Below are positions 58,727 through 64,000 of a stretch of DNA of 64,000 nucleotides, piece after piece. Under the pieces are notes generated by a model. That model did no database searches, was not told where the DNA came from, and saw only the letters and a program-made list of their open reading frames with translations. Positions within the stretch are counted from its first letter, which is position 1; each line of letters begins with the position of its first letter. This stretch comes from Parazoarcus communis SWub3 = DSM 12120 (lineage in GTDB: Bacteria; Pseudomonadota; Gammaproteobacteria; Burkholderiales; Rhodocyclaceae): NCBI RefSeq assembly GCF_003226565.1, contig NZ_QKOE01000004.1:264751-328750 (forward strand). The letters are read 5' to 3'. The translations under genes were made by a program, and so were the position numbers.

Positions 58727-60331
58727 CTACAAGCGATAGATCGCAATTTCAGCACGCATCTCTTTGGCCAGTTGATCCAGTGCCGTCGCACCGGCAGCAC
58801 TCGATTGCGCGGCGGCGCTGCACTCCTCCGCCATCTGGGCAATCTGCTCGACATTCTGCGCAATCACGTTGCTGGCCATGCCTTGCTCGCGAATCGCACT
58901 GGAAATCTCATCAACCATGGTCAAGGAACGCGCACTACCTGCACTGATCCGTTCGATCGCCTCTGTTGCGCTGCCCGCTCGACTGACGCCTTTCTCCACC
59001 ATGCTCTCGGCTTCACGCATACGGGCCACTGCTTCCGTTGACAGATGGCGAACCGATGCCACCATCGAGGCGATCTCGGATGTCGATCCGCTGGTGCGCT
59101 CAGCCAGCTTTCTCACCTCGTCGGCCACTACGGCAAAACCGCGTCCTTGCTCACCGGCACGGGCCGCCTCGATCGCCGCATTGAGCGCCAGCAGATTGGT
59201 CTGGTCGGCAACATCCCGGATCACCGAAACAATCGACGAAATCCGGTCACCATGCTCCTCCAGTTCGCGGATTCGTCCCGCAACCTGTGCGACTGAGCGC
59301 GCGATGGCATTGATATCGTCAACCGTCTCACCAATGATGCGAATGCCCTGTTCCGCGAACTGTCCGGATTCGTGTGCAAGGTTGCGTGCCTCCATCGAGC
59401 GGTCGCTCACGTGGTTGATGCTGACCGTCACCTCCTCGATGGCTGCTGCCATGCCGGATGCGGCGTCGCTTTGTGAGGACGCCGCCTCTGCAACCTGCGA
59501 GGCGCTTCCCGTCATTGTCGTGGACGATGCGCCAAGCTGGTTGGCTTGTGCGGACATGCGTGAAAAGCTGTGGGATATCTTGTCGAGCAGGCGGTTGAGC
59601 GCTGCCGATGTCGTCCCGATCTCATCCTTGCCAAGCACCGGAATACGGACCGAAAGATCCTGTGTTGTCTCGATCACCTGCACCGACGCCTGGATCTGCT
59701 CGACCGAACGGCGAATGCCGCGAATCGTGGTAACGCTTAGCAGCGCAATCAGCGCCAACCCCAGCACCGAAACCCATATCGACAGTATCTCGCCCCGGCT
59801 CGCCGACTCAATCGCTTCTGCCGACGCGGCCGATGCTTCGTTGAAGTCCAGTTCCAGATGCTCATCAAGCAACTTGGCCAACGCAGCACGGCGGGCGCCC
59901 ATGGGGCCGCTCAGATCCAGGGGGGTCTCGCCTGCACGAACTCGCTGAATGAACTGAGTCAGCAAGCTGACGTACTCGTCGACCAGCACCCCTTCGGCTT
60001 CATACAACTTTCGTTCGGCCTCGCTTCCGACCAGGGGTGCATAGGCGGCAAAGTTGCGCTTGAGCGCGGCAGCCTGCTGTTCCAGGCTGGATTCGAGGGA
60101 TGCCTTTGCTGCAGGATCGCTTGCGAGCGTATGGCGAAACAGGGTGATGGCAAGTAGCTGCTGATCCGAGCGAATGGAATTCAATAAATGTATCGACGGG
60201 AAAACGGTATTGCTGAAACGGTCGATGACGCTCTCGCTGTGCTGTGCGCTACGTATCCCGATCACACTGACTGCCAACAGTGCAGCGATGGAAAGTGCTG
60301 CGAGGATCATGAGCTTTTTCGTAATGGTCAT
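58727..60331 (-). CDS. Methyl-accepting chemotaxis protein (4HB type)
   Basis: 534 residues. Membrane segment residues 8-28, periplasmic four-helix-bundle (30-185), second segment 187-207 ([19 protein letters not shown]), HAMP, and the cytoplasmic signalling domain with hairpin [19 protein letters not shown] and [18 protein letters not shown] (both exact). No C-terminal CheR-binding pentapeptide. GGAG lies 6 bases before ATG. Ligand unknown. Divergent from a second MCP. Confidence 0.94.
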   Translation of the reverse strand: MTITKKLMILAALSIAALLAVSVIGIRSAQHSESVIDRFSNTVFPSIHLLNSIRSDQQLLAITLFRHTLASDPAAKASLESSLEQQAAALKRNFAAYAPLVGSEAERKLYEAEGVLVDEYVSLLTQFIQRVRAGETPLDLSGPMGARRAALAKLLDEHLELDFNEASAASAEAIESASRGEILSIWVSVLGLALIALLSVTTIRGIRRSVEQIQASVQVIETTQDLSVRIPVLGKDEIGTTSAALNRLLDKISHSFSRMSAQANQLGASSTTMTGSASQVAEAASSQSDAASGMAAAIEEVTVSINHVSDRSMEARNLAHESGQFAEQGIRIIGETVDDINAIARSVAQVAGRIRELEEHGDRISSIVSVIRDVADQTNLLALNAAIEAARAGEQGRGFAVVADEVRKLAERTSGSTSEIASMVASVRHLSTEAVARMREAESMVEKGVSRAGSATEAIERISAGSARSLTMVDEISSAIREQGMASNVIAQNVEQIAQMAEECSAAAQSSAAGATALDQLAKEMRAEIAIYRL

Positions 60332-60767
60332 GCAGAAACTCCAGCAGGATCGAGTGGGCAGGATGTGTTTTTAAATGCGGTTGAATCTTATCTAAGGCGC
60401 TATTCTAAAAAGAGTTTTCAAGATCATAGTTCAGCGGAAACGTTGTTGGAAGCTCATTTGATTTGGGTTCTTGATATGTCTAAAGGTGTATAGCTTTCAA
60501 TCCCCGTGATTGTCCTGTACACGAAGAGGGCAAGGCGTCTGGTCCAGGTATCACCTGAGCAAGGTGGGGAATGCCCCATCGATCTGAATCGAATTCGCTG
60601 AGCCTCTGCACTCGTTAGCCCAAGAGTCGAATTGACGGCCATCATGGTCTCTGATCGGGGCTTTGTTCCAGAATCCGCCTGCTATCCTTCAGTACAACGA
60701 CAACTGCATGATCAATGCACCTGGTAGCCCGCGTACCACACACCGGTCCTCGGGCAGGGAGAATCAC
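60332..60767. other. Long intergenic region between two divergent chemoreceptor genes
   Basis: 436 bp, AT-richer than its surroundings at 60360-60485. No coding frame with a ribosome site, tRNA or strong hairpin was seen. A FliA-type promoter (TAAA-N15-GCCGATAA) was looked for on both strands without a convincing match; TTAGATAA (minus, near 60395) is the nearest. Short open frames here lack support. Confidence 0.5.
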
Positions 60768-62792
60768 ATGGATATCCTGTTCCGCCCCATCATGAGCCTG
60801 CTGGATCGCTTCCGCTACCCGTGGAAGTTCGCCTCCATCTGTCTGGTCTGCCTGTTGGGCACGCTGGCCTTGCTGGGACAGATCTACTTCAGCCTGACCA
60901 AGGACATCGACTTCACCCAGCGCGAGATCGCCGGCCTGGAGCTGCTCGACAAAAGCTTTTCGGTGCTGGTCATCAGTCAGCAGCACCGTGGATTGTCCTC
61001 CGGCCTGCTCGGCGGCAGCGAGGACCTGCGCCCGCGCGTGGCCGACCGCGCCAAGGCGCTGGCTGACGCCATCGCCAAGGTCGACACCGAACTGACCGGC
61101 AATGCAGACTGGGCGCCGCTTGGCGCACGCTGGCAGGACATCCGCAGCCGCCTGCAAAAGCTGCTGGCCGACGGCCTGTCAATGAAGGCGCCCGACAACT
61201 TTCGCGCCCACACCGAAACCATCGAACTGACGCTGTCCTGGATTGGCGATATCGGCAATGTCTCCAATCTGGCGCTCGACCCGGTCAGCGACAGCTACAA
61301 CCTCATCGACCCCATGCTGCACGCCATCCCCGACATCACCGAGCGTCTGGGCCGCCTGCGTGGCCGGGCGACCGGCATCATTGCCCGGGGCGAACTGGCC
61401 ACTGCCGACGAGCATGCCATCGTCTCGCAACTGGCCGAACTGGCCATGACCCAGGCACAGCTCAAGGACCGACTCGGTCGAGCGGCACAGGCCAACACCA
61501 CCCTGCAGGCACCGCTCACCTCGGCGATCGCCGAAATCGACGCGGGTATCGCACGTCTGCGCGACACCGCGCGCAGCGAGGTGCTGGGCAGCGCATTCAC
61601 TATTGCGCCGGCAGCCTTCTTCGACATTGGCACGGCTGCCATCGACGTCGTGCTCAAACACTACCGTGACACCGTGCGGCCTTCCGCGCAGCGTCTGCTG
61701 GCCGAGCGCATGGACCAGTTTCAACGCAACGTCATCAACAGCCTGCTGGTCTCCGTTGCTGCCTTGCTGATTGCCGGCTACCTGTTTGGCGGCATCTATT
61801 TTTCCATTGTCCGTTCGGTGCGCGAGCTGGTGCAGGGCGCCCAGCAGTTTGCCAGCGGCAACTACCGCGCACGGGTCAGCTTCAGCGCCCATGACGAACT
61901 GCGCATGGTGGCGGATCGTTTCAACACCATGGCCCACGATGTGGCAGAGCTGATCGGTGAAATCCAGAAAAGCGCCGTGCAGGTCGGGCGTGCCTCGGCC
62001 GAAGTCTCCGCCGCGGCCAATCAGGTTGCCGAGGGCTCCAACACCCAAAGCGAGGCCGCTACCGGCATGGCAGCAGCAGTCGAACAGATGACAGTCGGCA
62101 TCGACGAGATCTCCCGCCACGCCGGTACCGCCCAGCAGCTTGCCGAGCAATCCGGGCAGCTCTCGCGTGAAGGGGGCGAGGTCATGCAGCGCACCGTGGG
62201 CGAAATGGAGCGCATCGCCGAAGCGGTCAATTCATCCGCCTCTGCCGTGGGCGAGTTGGGCGAAAAGGCGCGTCATATCAGCTCCATGGTCGAGGCCATC
62301 AAGCAGATTGCCGAACAGACCAACCTGCTGGCCCTGAACGCCGCCATCGAAGCTGCCCGTGCGGGCGAGAGTGGCCGTGGCTTTGCCGTGGTTGCGGATG
62401 AGGTGCGCAAACTGGCCGAGCGCACCGCAGGGGCAACGCAAGAGATCACCGCCATGTCCTCATCCATCCAGCAAGGTACCGAGCGCGCAGTCGTTGCCAT
62501 GCAGAACGGCGTTGCCCGCGTCCGTGACGGCGCCGAATTGACCACCCAGGCCGGCCGCTCGATGGACGAAATCAACAGCGGCGCGCAAGAAGTCCTGCGC
62601 GCAGTCAGCGACATCTCGTTTGCCCTGCGCGAGCAAAGCAGCGCCAGTGCCGAAATTGCCCGCAACGTCGAGCGTATCGCCCAGATGAGCGAAGAGAACA
62701 GTGCGGCCGTGCGCGACACCGCACAGACCGCCGGCACCCTGCAAACCCTGGCCGTGGGGCTGGAGAAAAAAGTCGAGCGTTTCCAGGTCTGA
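60768..62792 (+). CDS. Methyl-accepting chemotaxis protein with large periplasmic helical sensor
   Basis: 674 residues. First membrane segment residues 23-43; periplasmic region about 44-320, opening [13 protein letters not shown], similar to the Q-x-x-R-G-x-x motif of nitrate/nitrite-sensing-type helical sensors; second segment around 325-345 ([17 protein letters not shown]), HAMP, and the standard signalling tip [24 protein letters not shown] lies 6 bases before the ATG at 60768. A nitrate-like ligand is a guess from one motif. Confidence 0.92.
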   Translation: MDILFRPIMSLLDRFRYPWKFASICLVCLLGTLALLGQIYFSLTKDIDFTQREIAGLELLDKSFSVLVISQQHRGLSSGLLGGSEDLRPRVADRAKALADAIAKVDTELTGNADWAPLGARWQDIRSRLQKLLADGLSMKAPDNFRAHTETIELTLSWIGDIGNVSNLALDPVSDSYNLIDPMLHAIPDITERLGRLRGRATGIIARGELATADEHAIVSQLAELAMTQAQLKDRLGRAAQANTTLQAPLTSAIAEIDAGIARLRDTARSEVLGSAFTIAPAAFFDIGTAAIDVVLKHYRDTVRPSAQRLLAERMDQFQRNVINSLLVSVAALLIAGYLFGGIYFSIVRSVRELVQGAQQFASGNYRARVSFSAHDELRMVADRFNTMAHDVAELIGEIQKSAVQVGRASAEVSAAANQVAEGSNTQSEAATGMAAAVEQMTVGIDEISRHAGTAQQLAEQSGQLSREGGEVMQRTVGEMERIAEAVNSSASAVGELGEKARHISSMVEAIKQIAEQTNLLALNAAIEAARAGESGRGFAVVADEVRKLAERTAGATQEITAMSSSIQQGTERAVVAMQNGVARVRDGAELTTQAGRSMDEINSGAQEVLRAVSDISFALREQSSASAEIARNVERIAQMSEENSAAVRDTAQTAGTLQTLAVGLEKKVERFQV

Positions 62793-62934
62793 TGACGAAG
62801 GGGGGCGATGCCTTACGCGCCCCAGGTCGTCACCCGGCCCTTCAGATCCGCGCCCTGTGTTTATTGACGAGCCGTTGTGCTTGGCAGGCTCGGATCAAGC
62901 GGGAACACGGTATTCAAGGGCCGGGTGAATCCTG

Positions 62935-63798
62935 TCAGCCCTTGAGTCCTGCCTTGCCTACCAGGCCACGCAGGGTCTCCTGCAGATCGGCGGGTAGCAC
63001 CACAACCTTGGCGTTGCCCGATTCGCTGAGTTTTTCCATCGCGCTGATGTATTTCTCACCCAGCAGATACAGCATCGGTGTGGTCTGATCGCCAATCGAA
63101 GACGACACCCGGCGAATCGATTCGGCCGACGCTTCGGCCAGCATCACCTGAGCGTTGGCATCGCGCTTGGCGGCCTCCAGGCGGGCTTCGGCTTCCAGAA
63201 TCGCAGCCTGCTTTTCGCCCTCGGCTTTGGTCACCATCGCCTTACGCTCGCGCTCGGCGGCGGCCTGCAACTCCATCGCCCGCTGCATCGACTGCGACGG
63301 CTTGATGTCCTGGATCTCCACCGACTTCACCGTCAGCCCCCAATCCACCGCCTCGTCGGCAATGCTCTCACGCAGGCGCGCCTTGATCTTGTCACGCGAC
63401 GACAGCGCCTCGTCCAACTCCATCTCGCCCACGATCGACCGCAGCGTGGTCATGATCAGGTTACGGATCGCCTCGGAAAAGTCGGTCACCCCATACACCG
63501 CCTTTACCGGATCGGTGACCTTCACAAAAGCAATTGCATTGGTCAGGATCACCGCGTTGTCACGCGTGATCACCTCCTGCTCCTGCACGTCCAGAATGAT
63601 GTCCTTGGTCACCAGCTTGTAGGACACATTGTCCAGGTAGGGAATCAGAATGTTCAGCCCCGGCCGCAAAGTGCCCAGATACTTGCCCAGGCGCTCGACA
63701 ATCCACTCCTCACCCTGCGGCACCAGCCGCACCCCCTTGGCAATGGTCACCACCACAAAAATCAAAATCGCAAGGGCAACGGTCAGGCCAGTCGTCAT
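62935..63798 (-). CDS. SPFH/band 7 membrane protein (QmcA/stomatin-like)
   Basis: 287 residues. N-terminal membrane segment (LTVALAILIFVVVTIAKG), then the SPFH domain with VRLVPQGEEWIVERLGKY, NILIPYLDNVSYKL and the conserved ILDVQEQEVITRDN, and an Ala/Glu-rich coiled coil (MELQAAAERERKAM). Forms ring-like membrane assemblies that organise lipids and proteases. A NfeD-type partner, usual next to it, is not seen downstream within the window. ATG at 63798; upstream in-frame extension enters a REP element. Confidence 0.93.
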   Translation of the reverse strand: MTTGLTVALAILIFVVVTIAKGVRLVPQGEEWIVERLGKYLGTLRPGLNILIPYLDNVSYKLVTKDIILDVQEQEVITRDNAVILTNAIAFVKVTDPVKAVYGVTDFSEAIRNLIMTTLRSIVGEMELDEALSSRDKIKARLRESIADEAVDWGLTVKSVEIQDIKPSQSMQRAMELQAAAERERKAMVTKAEGEKQAAILEAEARLEAAKRDANAQVMLAEASAESIRRVSSSIGDQTTPMLYLLGEKYISAMEKLSESGNAKVVVLPADLQETLRGLVGKAGLKG

Positions 63799-63860
63799 GT
63801 TTGAAGCTCCGTAAAAGAAAATCCAGAATCGCCCGCCGGTGGATGCATCATCGCACACCC

Positions 63861-63885
63861 GGCGGGATTCCATCCCGCCCTTGTA
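63861..63885 (+). repeat. REP-like palindrome, copy 4
   Basis: GGCGGGAT-TCC-ATCCCGCC followed by CTTGTA. Perfect 8-bp arms, tail diverged from TACG. It lies 63 bp upstream of the SPFH start. Confidence 0.65.
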
Positions 63886-63922
63886 TTTTGTTTTCGTGCA
63901 AAATCGGTTGGTGTGCGGTTTG

Positions 63923-63977
63923 CCGTGCTGGGTTCTCGGATGGAGCGCGTAGCGCGATTGAAGAGAGCCCAGCACGG
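63923..63977. repeat. Long imperfect inverted repeat at the window end
   Basis: CCGTGCTGGG (63923-63932) pairs with CCCAGCACGG (63968-63977), with extra TCTC/GAGA pairing inside and a CGCG-TAG-CGCG mini-palindrome in the loop. Could be a terminator, a structured RNA or a repeat; the flanking gene is outside the window. Confidence 0.45.
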
Positions 63978-64000
63978 GGCCATCCGGACGCTGCACAGTT

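Noticed and set aside
60454..60645. 63-codon minus-strand frame in the chemoreceptor intergenic region
   Set aside because: No ribosome site, no domain and composition unlike the flanking genes.

Overview
The window reads as core chromosome of a GC-rich betaproteobacterium, most likely Rhodocyclales (Azoarcus/Thauera/Aromatoleum type). This is inferred from the cbb3 oxidase cluster with nearby FNR and DNR-like regulators, the PHA genes and the PuuD-type purine catabolism. No rRNA, CRISPR array, prophage or insertion sequence was seen. Two tRNAs are present: Thr-CGT and Ser-CGA.

Layout. 1-5.2 kb: the 3' end of an extracellular PHB depolymerase, malate synthase with a divergent LysR gene, hydroxypyruvate isomerase and a DMT exporter. 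6.2-10.9 kb: a minus-strand operon uraH-puuD-uraD-puuE-alc-allA that takes urate to glyoxylate. Malate synthase and hydroxypyruvate isomerase nearby can use the glyoxylate. 11-16.5 kb: tRNA-Thr, an MFS transporter, glutathione-dependent formaldehyde oxidation (frmA-fghA) with a divergent LysR gene, and a 3-hydroxyacyl-CoA dehydrogenase.

16.7-34.5 kb is a microaerobic respiration island: ccoI-ccoS, ccoNOQP-ccoG-ccoH, two small membrane proteins, a universal stress protein, an MBL/beta-CASP protein with a PHA synthase, a DNR-like regulator, sirB2, fnr, hemN, a TauE/SafE protein, an HMA copper-chaperone-like protein and ppa. FNR-type boxes (TTGAT-N4-GTCAA) sit before ccoN, between fnr and hemN, inside an 18-bp perfect inverted repeat before usp, and before a probable small RNA between ccoS and ccoN. 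That small RNA candidate (FNR box, -10, hairpin, terminator) is the most interesting item in the window.

34.6-45 kb: alkB, a diguanylate cyclase, a small unknown protein, a YCII/sigma-factor pair, a GNAT-like protein, a MazEF-type toxin-antitoxin pair, nadE, glnB, an Smr-domain protein with internal repeats, and trxB. 45-54 kb: a CRP-like regulator, ftsK-lolA-rarA, serS, mltF, and an AhpD-like protein with an FNR-type promoter. 54-64 kb: tRNA-Ser, ppk2, an HSL-family hydrolase, an HDOD protein, xpt, two divergent chemoreceptors and an SPFH protein. Four copies of a short REP-like palindrome with compensatory base changes lie in intergenic DNA between 52 and 64 kb.
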